Shown: piece after piece, positions 11,942-19,050 of the stretch
Layout: every line of letters starts with the position of its first letter
How positions within the stretch are numbered: the stretch's first letter is position 1
DNA from: a virus
Strand: one strand, 5' to 3'
Virus record (IMG/VR): IMGVR_UViG_3300009163_000196
Coordinates: 1-22,667 of that record
Length of the DNA stretch: 22,667 bases
Program-made: the position numbers and the translations under genes
Notes under the pieces: model-generated
What the model saw: only the letters and a program-made list of their open reading frames with translations
The model's database searches: none
What the model was told of the DNA's origin: nothing

Positions 11942-12033
11942 TGTGGCCTTTCCCACCATTCCCAAACCCAATGGACAAGGGCAACAAAGTGCCTAAATTT
12001 AACCCTGAAAATTATGAGGACGCACCACTATGA
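11941..12033 (+). CDS. Pro-rich microprotein between ERF and exonuclease (30 aa)
   Basis: A 30-codon frame begins in the last base of the ERF stop (TAATG) and ends in an ATGA overlap with the exonuclease start. It encodes MWPFPPFPNPMDKGNKVPKF then NPENYEDAPL: an aromatic/proline head, basic middle and acidic tail. An AAAGGA lies about 12 bases upstream. Exact coupling at both ends argues that it is a real gene. It might bridge the annealing protein and the nuclease, which must act together, but this is a guess. Confidence 0.65.
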   Translation: MWPFPPFPNPMDKGNKVPKFNPENYEDAPL

Positions 12034-12656
12034 TTGAAATAATGGATCAAGGCTCAGACGCATGGTTTGCGGCTCGTATTGGTAAAGTCACCGCCTCCAA
12101 GGTTGCTGATGTAATTGCCAAGACTAAATCAGGCTACAGCGCCAGCCGCGACAATTACATGGCTCAGTTAGTGTGTGAACGCTTAACAGGTCAAAGGGAA
12201 GAATTCTTTACCTCTGCCGCAATGCAACACGGCACAGACACAGAACCGCTTGGCAGAGCCGCTTATGAGTCGTTTAAAGACGTTTTAGTTGATGAAGTGG
12301 GGTTTGTACCTCACCCAAAGATTTTGATGGCTGGCGCTTCTCCTGATGGGCTTGTAAGTGATGATGGTTTATTAGAAATCAAATGCCCCAACACGGCCAC
12401 ACACATTGAGACTTTGCTGTCCCAAACTGTGCCGGGCAAGTACAACACTCAAATGCAATTCCAAATGGCTTGCACAGATCGAGAATGGTGCGACTTTGTA
12501 TCTTTTGACAATCGTTTGCCAGAGGAACTTCAATTGTTTGTTAAACGTGTCCCACGGGACAATGTTTTTATCAGGCTAATAGAGGGTGAAATTATCCAAT
12601 TCCTTGCTGAACTGGATGACAAAATTAACAAACTTATGAAAGTAAAAAATGTCTAA
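12030..12656 (+). CDS. YqaJ / lambda-Exo-type recombination exonuclease
   Basis: The 208-residue product has the YqaJ family layout: QGSDAWFAARIGKVTASKVA (7-26) at the N-terminus, HGTDTEPLGRAAYE (67-80), the active site block GASPDGLV with D106 and LLEIKCP with E116 and K118, and YNTQMQFQMA (138-147) with the conserved Gln. These acids and the Lys bind Mg2+ for 5'-3' resection of duplex DNA, giving 3' single strands for ERF. It overlaps the next gene by 8 bases. Confidence 0.93.
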   Translation: MIEIMDQGSDAWFAARIGKVTASKVADVIAKTKSGYSASRDNYMAQLVCERLTGQREEFFTSAAMQHGTDTEPLGRAAYESFKDVLVDEVGFVPHPKILMAGASPDGLVSDDGLLEIKCPNTATHIETLLSQTVPGKYNTQMQFQMACTDREWCDFVSFDNRLPEELQLFVKRVPRDNVFIRLIEGEIIQFLAELDDKINKLMKVKNV

Positions 12657-12885
12657 AATTTATGAAATTTCCGTTGTTTCTGGTAAATACAAAAACAAAG
12701 ATGGCCAAGAGAAATCCCGTTACCAAACCATTGGATCAGTCATTGAGACTAAAAATGGGCCAATGCTTAAATTAGACAGCGTTCCTTTGATGGATGGCGG
12801 TTGGAACGGTTGGGCATACCTAAACACCCCCAAGCCTAAAGATGATTACAAAGGTTTGCCAAAGGACGATGACATTGATTTTTAA
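12649..12885 (+). CDS. SSB-like small protein with acidic DDDIDF tail
   Basis: This 78-residue protein reads like a small OB-fold: KYKNKDGQEKSRYQTIGSVI then MLKLDSVPLMDGGWNGWAYL, and ends KGLPKDDDIDF. That end closely resembles the conserved DDDIPF tip of bacterial SSB, which recruits repair and replication proteins. It follows the exonuclease and ERF genes, where phage single-strand binding proteins often lie. Half the length of normal SSB, it may be a minimal SSB or a decoy for SSB partners. The fold is inferred; the tail and context are seen. Its ATG overlaps the exonuclease by 8 bases. Confidence 0.65.
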   Translation: MSKIYEISVVSGKYKNKDGQEKSRYQTIGSVIETKNGPMLKLDSVPLMDGGWNGWAYLNTPKPKDDYKGLPKDDDIDF

Positions 12886-12891
12886 GTTTAT

Positions 12892-12958
12892 GGGGGGAAA
12901 GCCATGCAATTTTAGCTTGCGCAAGAATGGTTAGTACCCCCGCCTTTTAGGAACAATC
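12892..12958 (+). promoter_or_regulatory. Structured leader before the winged-helix gene
   Basis: The 73-base gap has a G6 run (12892-12897) that can pair with a C5 run (12937-12941), enclosing a perfect 10-bp palindrome CTTGCGCAAG (12916-12925). GCCTTTTAGGA follows: T-run and ribosome binding site in the same order as leaders A and B. No clear promoter is seen. It may be a terminator or attenuator that lowers expression of the last early genes. Confidence 0.45.
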
Positions 12959-13279
12959 ATGGATTACAAAAAAATGTTTGACAAAATATTTCCCGAATTT
13001 CCAAGAGTCAGAGCCAATGACCCTTTGACTTCATTTGAAGCCGCGGACTCTATCAAAGACGCTGTGTCTCAACACCACCAGACCATTTTGGATTGTCTCC
13101 AAAAACACGGTGCATTAGGCAAAGATGGAATTTCAGCCCGTACAGACCTTGATGGGAATCAAGTAGCTAGAAGGCTTAATGAAATGAAAGTAATTGGGCT
13201 TATCCAACTTACTGGCAACACAGTTAAATCAAACTCAGGACGTAATGAAAGAGAATGGCAATGCACCAGATTGGATTAA
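12959..13279 (+). CDS. Winged-helix DNA-binding phage protein (106 aa)
   Basis: The product has an N-terminal segment ending in RANDPLTSFEAADSIKDAVS, common at the start of small phage winged-helix proteins, followed by a likely winged helix: HHQTILDCLQKHGALGKDGI (39-58), ARTDLDGNQVARRLNEMKVI (60-79) as recognition part, then a wing with NSGRNEREWQ. It may be a late-early regulator or a replication accessory. The ribosome binding site (AGGA, 6-9 bases upstream) is good and follows a hairpin leader. The 3' end overlaps the next gene by 25 bases. Confidence 0.75.
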   Translation: MDYKKMFDKIFPEFPRVRANDPLTSFEAADSIKDAVSQHHQTILDCLQKHGALGKDGISARTDLDGNQVARRLNEMKVIGLIQLTGNTVKSNSGRNEREWQCTRLD

Positions 13280-13449
13280 ACGGCAATTTCCAACTTCACC
13301 CATATAGATGCTGTAATAAGTGTGATCAAGACAAACCACCAGAGGGAGGCGTTGACATGGGGCATAAGTGGATTTGTCAGACTTGTTGGATTTCCAGAAC
13401 TACAGGCAGACATTTAAGGCAAAACAATGACCAAAGACGATCTAATTAA
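13255..13449 (+). CDS. Small zinc-binding phage protein (64 aa)
   Basis: The product has two Cys pairs fitting one zinc site: C20-x2-C23 (CNKCD) and C41-x2-C44 (ICQTCW), separated by DKPPEGGVDMGHKW. A CxxC...PPEGGVxMxxxKWxCxxCW arrangement is familiar from small phage proteins. The start may be residue 1 or 3 (ATG at 13255 or 13261). It overlaps both neighbours by about 25 bases. The tail is basic (RQNNDQRRSN), so nucleic-acid binding is possible. Function unknown. Confidence 0.65.
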   Translation: MAMHQIGLNGNFQLHPYRCCNKCDQDKPPEGGVDMGHKWICQTCWISRTTGRHLRQNNDQRRSN

Positions 13450-13621
13450 CTTGTTACGCATCACGGGCGCTCAACCAACAGCCATAGACGCTGTATGTGC
13501 GGCTTATGACGCTGGCTGGAACGATGCCCTTGACGATTACGCAAAACGCTTAGAACCGCTTCCTTTTGGCAAAGACACAATAGACAGCTTTTCTGTGTTT
13601 ATTAGGTCAGCTAAGAAATAG
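13427..13621 (+). CDS. Small acidic phage protein, last gene of the rightward operon (64 aa)
   Basis: The 64-residue product starts MTKDDLINLLRITGAQPTAI and has a central AAYDAGWNDALDDYAKRLEP. An AAGG lies about 6-9 bases before the ATG. It overlaps the previous gene by 23 bases. Its stop region overlaps the 3' end of the lysozyme gene on the opposite strand by 15 bases, so the two operons converge with no spacer and no visible bidirectional terminator. No known domain. Confidence 0.65.
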   Translation: MTKDDLINLLRITGAQPTAIDAVCAAYDAGWNDALDDYAKRLEPLPFGKDTIDSFSVFIRSAKK

Positions 13622-14083
13622 CGCTTTTTCGTCAATTCTGCGGGTTTGCAAGCCTTTGAGGATTTTGCCTCCAGCCATGCAATATTTCATCAGTTCCTCA
13701 CCAGCGCCTTCTTTATCGCCTCTAAGTAACTTTTGACGTAACGTAGAACGCTGGAGTGTCCCAAGACCCACGTTAAAACTAAAAGAAACAAGCCCGTCAA
13801 ACATACCTTGTGTAAGAGGGACAGGACAGAAAGTATGCACCCCGCGCTCAAATCGTTGCAAATCAGTTCTAAGAATGGCATCTACTTCGTCTTTTGAAAA
13901 CTGTCGATTATCTTCTTGAGCCAAAGGGAAACTGCCTCTTTGATCAATTGGCATCTTGCCTTGATTTGGGTAAAGAACATGGCCTACTCCTATTGTCCAC
14001 AACTTAGCGGGACATTGATATGGTTTAAATCTCACACCCTCATGGTGCTTGATCATGTCAACAGCTTTAAAACTGACGTTCAT
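13607..14083 (-). CDS. Endolysin, GH24 lysozyme with E-C-T triad
   Basis: The 158-residue product is a phage lysozyme of the T4/P21 R type. The active site is plain: HHEGVRFKPYQCPAKLWTIGVGH, split here as E15, then C24 eight residues on, then T30 five residues on, matching E11-D20-T26 of T4 lysozyme, but with Cys for Asp. This E-C-T version is known in a subset of the family. GLVSFSFNVG (93-102) is also conserved. It cuts peptidoglycan glycan strands at lysis. No signal peptide or anchor is seen, so release needs the holin, whose gene overlaps by ATGA upstream. Confidence 0.93.
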   Translation of the reverse strand: MNVSFKAVDMIKHHEGVRFKPYQCPAKLWTIGVGHVLYPNQGKMPIDQRGSFPLAQEDNRQFSKDEVDAILRTDLQRFERGVHTFCPVPLTQGMFDGLVSFSFNVGLGTLQRSTLRQKLLRGDKEGAGEELMKYCMAGGKILKGLQTRRIDEKALFLS

Positions 14084-14586
14084 TTTTTCTCAAATGCTTG
14101 TGAGCCAAACCAAAAAGCCACAATAGATGCCCAAATCAATTGAGTGTCGTTGTCCCACAATTGGTCTAAACATTCGCTAAAAGGCACGTTTGTATGGTAA
14201 GCGTACACAAAGCCAGCCACATCCACAAACACCAACAAAAGAAACATTCCATAAGTTAAAGTTGGGCGTACCATTGCCCTAGCGTTAGTCACCCATTGGG
14301 ATGCACCTTTGCCAATCTCTATGTCGTGAGCATACAACGATTGACGCTCTTGTAGTCTATACCCTTGAGCATTTGTTTCGGCTTGGATTTGCATTTGCTC
14401 TGTGTGGATGTGTTCCACCCGTTCTTGAGCCTCAAACCCCGCTTTACGCAATTCAATCTCACGTTGAATTTGCAATTGAGCCAATTCAAGTTCATGCGCC
14501 TTGTCGGATCGGTCTTGAAAGAAACCTAATAACTTGGGCAAACCGCCCATAAGAAACGATAAAAGGGTTGAAAGTAGTGTTAGCAT
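14080..14586 (-). CDS. Holin, putative 3-TM (GTA holin-like)
   Basis: This 168-residue protein has a hydrophobic N-terminal segment (about 2-22), a long charged coiled-coil-like stretch (26-85), then two membrane spans: LTYGMFLLLVFVDVAGFVYA (about 109-128) and LIWASIVAFWFGSQAF (about 150-165). This matches the three-span holin family found in gene transfer agents and phages, including the FWFGS motif before the C-terminus. It lies directly upstream of the lysozyme with an ATGA overlap. It would form the membrane lesion that lets the lysozyme reach the wall. The assignment rests on layout and context. Confidence 0.75.
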   Translation of the reverse strand: MLTLLSTLLSFLMGGLPKLLGFFQDRSDKAHELELAQLQIQREIELRKAGFEAQERVEHIHTEQMQIQAETNAQGYRLQERQSLYAHDIEIGKGASQWVTNARAMVRPTLTYGMFLLLVFVDVAGFVYAYHTNVPFSECLDQLWDNDTQLIWASIVAFWFGSQAFEKK

Positions 14587-15278
14587 TATTTAGCCATTTC
14601 TGTTGAAGCAAGGTTGATACGGGTCTTGACAGCGCCAAGGTCTTGTGGTTCTTTGGTAAATCCTACAGAAACATAACCCTCAAAAGCGCCCATTTCTGGG
14701 GGAATTGAGCCACGGCAAATAAAATTTACGCCTTGTTTTTCTTCCCACTCTGAAGTCTTACCAGAGGCAACAAGTTTGTCGCAATAAACTTCTCCATTCA
14801 TCATTGCAATCACGGCAGAATTACGGGTTGCATCTTTGCCAAACAAAGTAGAGTTATAGCCATCCAATGCGATTTCTCGCCCTTTTGGGCCATACGCAAG
14901 TAACGTGACCCTACTATTCACAACCAAAGCCACTTTGTGAACCAACACCGTTTCGGCTTCCAAATCCTTTTTTAGTCTTTCGGCAACGTGTTCTAAAACT
15001 TTGATTTCTTTAAGTTGGGGTTGATGGCTTGAACTTGTAATGGCATTCAAAATAACGGTGCGTGAGTCCCATGCAAAGTACCCAGCAAAGAACAAGAAAG
15101 ATAAAAGGATGACCGTAAACAGTTTGAAAGGATTGTCTACCCACTCAATTAAACCAATCACTTTACCAATTGTGCTGTCATCTTTTTTAGCTTCAGGCTT
15201 AGACACAATTTTTACCTTGGGTTTAGGTGTTCTGCGTTTAACAGGCGCTACTTTGGCAGGGGATTTTTTTGTGACCAT
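14586..15278 (-). CDS. Membrane-anchored phage protein, lysis/late region (230 aa)
   Basis: The N-terminus (residues 1-32) is strongly Lys/Pro-rich and cytoplasmic, then one membrane span follows, FKLFTVILLSFLFFAGYFAW (51-70), and a roughly 160-residue outer part with a short coiled coil (EIKVLEHVAERLKKDLEAE) and a beta-rich end containing two cysteines (VYCDKL, NFICRG) that could form a disulfide in the periplasm. No family is recognised. It overlaps the holin start by a shared TAATG. It could be a spanin-like partner or a receptor/exclusion protein; the layout fits an inner-membrane protein facing the periplasm. Confidence 0.7.
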   Translation of the reverse strand: MVTKKSPAKVAPVKRRTPKPKVKIVSKPEAKKDDSTIGKVIGLIEWVDNPFKLFTVILLSFLFFAGYFAWDSRTVILNAITSSSHQPQLKEIKVLEHVAERLKKDLEAETVLVHKVALVVNSRVTLLAYGPKGREIALDGYNSTLFGKDATRNSAVIAMMNGEVYCDKLVASGKTSEWEEKQGVNFICRGSIPPEMGAFEGYVSVGFTKEPQDLGAVKTRINLASTEMAK

Positions 15279-15514
15279 TATGCGTATACGTCCAGTTTGC
15301 GGTTAGTAAATATCTCCATGCGAATGCGCTCTTGAGTTACTTTTTTACAGTAAATCTCAAACCCTATGTCTTGCAATTGCACTTGTTTCTTTTTGGCTAA
15401 TTCAAGAGTTTTGTTAACTTCCTCTTGTTTTTCCAACTTTTTTTGAGCAAGATCATGTTGGTCGGGATACCCTGACGCTTGAACGGTTGGAAATAATTTG
15501 ATCGATTCAATCAT
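15278..15514 (-). CDS. Small coiled-coil phage protein (78 aa)
   Basis: The 78-residue product has a central charged helix (AQKKLEKQEEVNKTLELAKK) and no membrane segment or signal peptide. It is joined to both neighbours by overlaps: ATGA with the gene upstream and TAATG with the gene downstream, so it belongs to the lysis-region operon. It may associate with the membrane protein that follows. No motif is recognised. Confidence 0.65.
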   Translation of the reverse strand: MIESIKLFPTVQASGYPDQHDLAQKKLEKQEEVNKTLELAKKKQVQLQDIGFEIYCKKVTQERIRMEIFTNRKLDVYA

Positions 15515-15798
15515 TTTTTTTCACGCTCTTGCGCTTCTTTGTAACCGTGAATTATTAACGCCCTAGTTTCTGCCGAATCCGCTGTTCCCGCCCATTCCGA
15601 AAGATTGTTCCAAATCACCACATAATCTGTCGATTTGCAATACTGAGCATTGTTTTTTAACCACGCCACCATTTGCGAATGACGTTCCGATGGGTTGTGC
15701 GTTGTGTACCCAATCCCATAGAATTCTCTAACGTGACAACCATTCTTGGCTACCGCACCAACTAGCCCAAACAATAATAAAAGAATGAGCCAGCGCAT
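15511..15798 (-). CDS. Small secreted phage protein with signal peptide (95 aa)
   Basis: The product starts MRWLILLLLFGLVGAVAKNG, a clear signal peptide, cleaved probably after AVA (residue 17). There is no lipobox, since the nearest Cys (C21) lacks one. The mature part holds two cysteines (C21 and C54) that could pair, and a segment REFYGIGYTTHNPSERHSQM that recurs in small exported phage proteins. It is made with the lysis genes and would act in the periplasm, perhaps in an outer spanin-like role, though it lacks the expected lipid anchor. Function unknown. Confidence 0.7.
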   Translation of the reverse strand: MRWLILLLLFGLVGAVAKNGCHVREFYGIGYTTHNPSERHSQMVAWLKNNAQYCKSTDYVVIWNNLSEWAGTADSAETRALIIHGYKEAQEREKK

Positions 15799-15802
15799 TC
15801 AT

Positions 15803-16006
15803 TTACTTTGTCCAATGATGGCTAAAGTATCCCATGACAGTAGAAATGGCAGAAACAAATGTCATGCCCATCCAAAAGCCACCACGACCTTTGTTGGCTA
15901 GTTCAATCAAAGTGTCTAGTTGAACTTCCATCTTGTCAATCTTTGCTTCCATTGATTCAACTTTTTGCCACAAAACACCATATTTGACCAAATCAATATC
16001 CGACAT
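15803..16006 (-). CDS. Coiled-coil plus C-terminal membrane span protein, XhlA/holin-like (67 aa)
   Basis: The frame is open to 16090, but the part before 16006 overlaps the tail protein and reads as noise. The ATG at 16006 begins 1 base after the tail gene's stop, as expected for coupling. The product has a long amphipathic helix, WQKVESMEAKIDKMEVQLDT (13-32), then GGFWMGMTFVSAISTVMGYF (42-61) as a single membrane span. This order matches small XhlA-like phage proteins linked with holins. It may support or time lysis. Confidence 0.7.
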   Translation of the reverse strand: MSDIDLVKYGVLWQKVESMEAKIDKMEVQLDTLIELANKGRGGFWMGMTFVSAISTVMGYFSHHWTK

Positions 16007-16007
16007 C

Positions 16008-16550
16008 TTAGGCTTTCTGGATAAACGCCAATGAATAGTAAAGGGGCAAATATGTGCCACCTGAACTTGTTGCCGCGGCTGTAAAGCCACCAGTATTGCC
16101 TACAGCATAGGTGCTACCAGAACCCACTACAAACTTGTCTCTCAAGTCTGGAGTACCGTTAGAGCCATTGCATAAGTAATAGCCTGTAGGAATAGCACCA
16201 ATAGAGCCTGACCACATAATGATGCCGCCAGAAGGAATTGGGTTGACAGCCGCGCTAGTTCCCAAGATGCCATAAAGATTGTCATAAGTACCAATTTGAA
16301 CATTGGCAGAATCTGTCAAAATAAACTTGTAAGAGTAGCCCTCAGTCAGCCAAATCTCTTGTGGGGGTCTGCCATCAGTTCCTAATTGAATAGGATTGGA
16401 ATTGGCAATTGTTCCAGCGGCAGTCGTATAGGTTGCCAAAGGAGTGCTAGACCCTGCTTGGTAGGTATAGATATACCCACCGTTTAAAGGAATGCCTGTG
16501 TTGGTAAAAAATTGAAATCCATTACCAATGGGGGAAAGATTGACTGCCAT
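16008..16550 (-). CDS. Tail fibre/collar-domain protein (180 aa)
   Basis: The N-terminal half (MAVNLSPIGNGFQFFTNTGI, LNGGYIYTYQAGSSTPLATY, QEIWLTEGYSYKFILTD) matches the head-binding domain type of phage tail fibres. The second half is a short tail-collar domain: PSGGIIMWSGSIGAIPTGYY, LCNGSNGTPDLRDKFVVGSG. The C-terminus, YLPLYYSLAFIQKA, is the normal end of such proteins. It is short for a receptor-binding protein, so it may be a small fibre or adaptor. Good ribosome binding site (AGGAAAATAAC). Confidence 0.85.
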   Translation of the reverse strand: MAVNLSPIGNGFQFFTNTGIPLNGGYIYTYQAGSSTPLATYTTAAGTIANSNPIQLGTDGRPPQEIWLTEGYSYKFILTDSANVQIGTYDNLYGILGTSAAVNPIPSGGIIMWSGSIGAIPTGYYLCNGSNGTPDLRDKFVVGSGSTYAVGNTGGFTAAATSSGGTYLPLYYSLAFIQKA

Positions 16551-16551
16551 G

Positions 16552-19050
16552 TTATTTTCCTACGTCTGAAAGTTTAGTGCCAAGTTGTGATGCTTTACGC
16601 ATTTCCTCTTGAGACTTTTTTGCTTGTTTTTGCATAGCCCTTGCCGCCATAGCTTCTGATCCAGCCACACCAGCTTTGCCGCCTAAGTAGCCACCAACAG
16701 CCGCACCGCCCGGCCCTGCAATTGCACCACCTAATCCAGCGCCAGCAGTTGTGCCAATTTTACCAAGGTTGCCTTCAACAATGCCAACTCTACGCATTTG
16801 CTGACCAGCGCCTTCGTAGCCGTGAACGCCCGGCATCAAATAGCCACCCATGTTTAATGTGTGAAAGGCTTTTTGTTCTTCAGGAGAAAACGCCATTTTG
16901 ATCTTGTCGGCTCTAGCGTTCAAAATCTTATTAACTGAGTTTTGATTCCATTCACCAGCTTTTGATGCGCCAGCTTGATAAATCTCACGCGCAAGGTTGC
17001 CACGCATTTCGTTCATTGCTGATTCAGCAGAAACACGCAGTTCTTGTGGAACTTCAATAGTCCATTTTGGCAAGCCTGTTGCTTTGTCCACAGGGCCAGA
17101 AATAGAACCTTTAGAAACTTTTTCAGCCGTGTCGTAAATATGCTTCCATTGGTCAAGGGGCATACTGTTTAACTTTTGCGGAATTGCATCAAAAGCCGTT
17201 GCAGTCTGAACGCCATTAGGATCAATGTCACCAAATATTTCTTTGATGCCTTTAGAACCAAACAAGGTTTTTTCAGCTTGGTGCAAACTGTCAGCCTTTT
17301 TAAGCAAATCAAGCCCACCAGCAGAACCAATGTCTCGCTCAATTGCTTGGTTAATTTGCTTAATAATGCCAGCGTTGTCTTTTGTCCAATTACTGTTTAA
17401 AGACTTTTGAACCGCAACCCATCCATTGACACTATTGGGCGCATACACATTGCCCATTTCATCTTTAAAGCCAACAGTTTTGGCTAAGTTAATAAGTTCT
17501 TCAGCAGACCTTGCAACACCCTCATTGCCTTTTAAACCAAGACCAGCTTTAAACTGTTTGTCAGCAAACAGATTTTCCACATTGCTTGTTTGAATAGGAT
17601 TATCACCAACTTTAGAACTTACATCGTCATATAGCTTTTTCTTTTCGCCTTTAAAGAAACCAGCAAGCCCGTTATCACCAGAAAATGTGTCATTGATACG
17701 TTGACCGCGTTCATAAGGCGTAACCAATGTTGGGCTTGCGCCTGTGTTCTCAATGCGCTTTTGGGCATAGTTAGACAACGCCACTTGTTCATTGGCAATT
17801 TGTTGTTTATACAGTTCACCTTCTGGTGTGGGGTTAGCCATCTTTGCTTTGGTGTGTTCATTACGCAATAGATTTTCATTGCCAGTAATAACACCTTGAC
17901 GCACTTGACCAGAGTCACCCAGAATTTCATTGGCAATTTGCGCTCTAGTTGTTTGCTCTGTGACTGGTACATCTTGAGCAGTCTTAGACAATTTAACTTG
18001 AGGAAATTGACCCCTAGCTGTTTCTTCGCCAGTAATTGCACCAGCATAAGGATTAGCATCAACTTTAGCCGCACCAACGCTACCAAGCGGGGCTTGTTTT
18101 GCCTTAAATTGGGCTTGTAAATCAGCCGCGGCTGTGCTTGGGCGTTGAACTTGTAACTCTGATGCCGCCTCACGAAATGGCGCGGCAACCGTTTGACCTA
18201 CTTGTTTGACAGCGGGTATTGTTTCTTTAATGGCTTGCGGCAAAGCAACAGCAGCAATCACAATCATGTTTCTAATGTCTTGTGCGGGTATTCCTGTTTT
18301 CTCTGAAATTTGTTCAGGAGTCATGCCCAATTGATTGAACATTTTGTTCACTTCTTTGGCAATTGGCTCTGTAACACCGCCTAAAGGTTGCTGATATGTT
18401 TGTTTGCCTGTTATGCCAAAGGCTTTGCCCATTGGTTTGTCAATAGTAGCCGCGGCTTGTTGACCAATACGTTCTGCTTCTTGAGGCGTATTGGCTGTTC
18501 TAGCCAAAGCCTGAACACCCGCACCATAAATAGCAGGGACAACACCATACAAAGTGTCAATCCCACCAGCAACCCGTTCACCAAAACCACGCTTGGCTTC
18601 TTGTACTTGACCTAAAACATTACCCGCCATGCGGCCTAATGCCGTTCCTTCAAGTTTTGGCCCTGTAAGCGGTTTAACTTCACCACCGAATGTGCTTGGT
18701 TGGACTTGTTGAACTGGCTGGCTTGGTTGGCTTGGTTGAGTTTGCTTGCCAAGAATCATTGCCCCTAGTTCATCTTGTGGGGCTTGTTGCGTTTGTTGAG
18801 GCGCTAGTGGTGTTTTAGACTTTCGTGAAATTTCTTTCAATAAAGAATCTACATCACCTTGCAACCTTCTTTTTTGTTGCGGATCAGTTGTTTTTCCTAA
18901 TTGATCTTGTACGTTTGTAAGTTCGCTTTGAATAATTCTCAAAGATTCTTGATCACGTTCAGATTGAGTTTTTGAAACTGTACTTGAATTTTTTGCAGAA
19001 ACATTAGATTCAGGCGCTTTGCCTAAAATGAGTGCGCCAAGTTCATCCAT
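16552..19050 (-). CDS. Large virion/ejection protein with repeated DELGAxILGK motif (832 aa)
   Basis: This 832-residue protein has a Gln-rich, disordered N-terminus with the motif DELGALILGK (2-11) repeated as DELGAMILGK (93-102), a QPSQPSQPVQQVQPS tract, Ala-rich membrane-like stretches (IAAVALPQAIKET), a long helical core and a Gly/Ala C-terminus (GLGGAIAGPGGAAVGGYLGG, followed by a basic end). Its position with two other large late proteins before the tail fibre, and the helical Ala-rich build, fit a podovirus internal protein injected with the DNA. No lytic transglycosylase motif was found. Its start shares TAATG with the gene upstream. Confidence 0.65.
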   Translation of the reverse strand: MDELGALILGKAPESNVSAKNSSTVSKTQSERDQESLRIIQSELTNVQDQLGKTTDPQQKRRLQGDVDSLLKEISRKSKTPLAPQQTQQAPQDELGAMILGKQTQPSQPSQPVQQVQPSTFGGEVKPLTGPKLEGTALGRMAGNVLGQVQEAKRGFGERVAGGIDTLYGVVPAIYGAGVQALARTANTPQEAERIGQQAAATIDKPMGKAFGITGKQTYQQPLGGVTEPIAKEVNKMFNQLGMTPEQISEKTGIPAQDIRNMIVIAAVALPQAIKETIPAVKQVGQTVAAPFREAASELQVQRPSTAAADLQAQFKAKQAPLGSVGAAKVDANPYAGAITGEETARGQFPQVKLSKTAQDVPVTEQTTRAQIANEILGDSGQVRQGVITGNENLLRNEHTKAKMANPTPEGELYKQQIANEQVALSNYAQKRIENTGASPTLVTPYERGQRINDTFSGDNGLAGFFKGEKKKLYDDVSSKVGDNPIQTSNVENLFADKQFKAGLGLKGNEGVARSAEELINLAKTVGFKDEMGNVYAPNSVNGWVAVQKSLNSNWTKDNAGIIKQINQAIERDIGSAGGLDLLKKADSLHQAEKTLFGSKGIKEIFGDIDPNGVQTATAFDAIPQKLNSMPLDQWKHIYDTAEKVSKGSISGPVDKATGLPKWTIEVPQELRVSAESAMNEMRGNLAREIYQAGASKAGEWNQNSVNKILNARADKIKMAFSPEEQKAFHTLNMGGYLMPGVHGYEGAGQQMRRVGIVEGNLGKIGTTAGAGLGGAIAGPGGAAVGGYLGGKAGVAGSEAMAARAMQKQAKKSQEEMRKASQLGTKLSDVGK

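Noticed and set aside
17619-18188. 189-codon minus-strand frame inside the 832-residue gene
   Set aside because: Same strand, other frame, with odd composition (many Met, Leu, Lys, Gln) and no ribosome site; the 832-residue protein is continuous across it.
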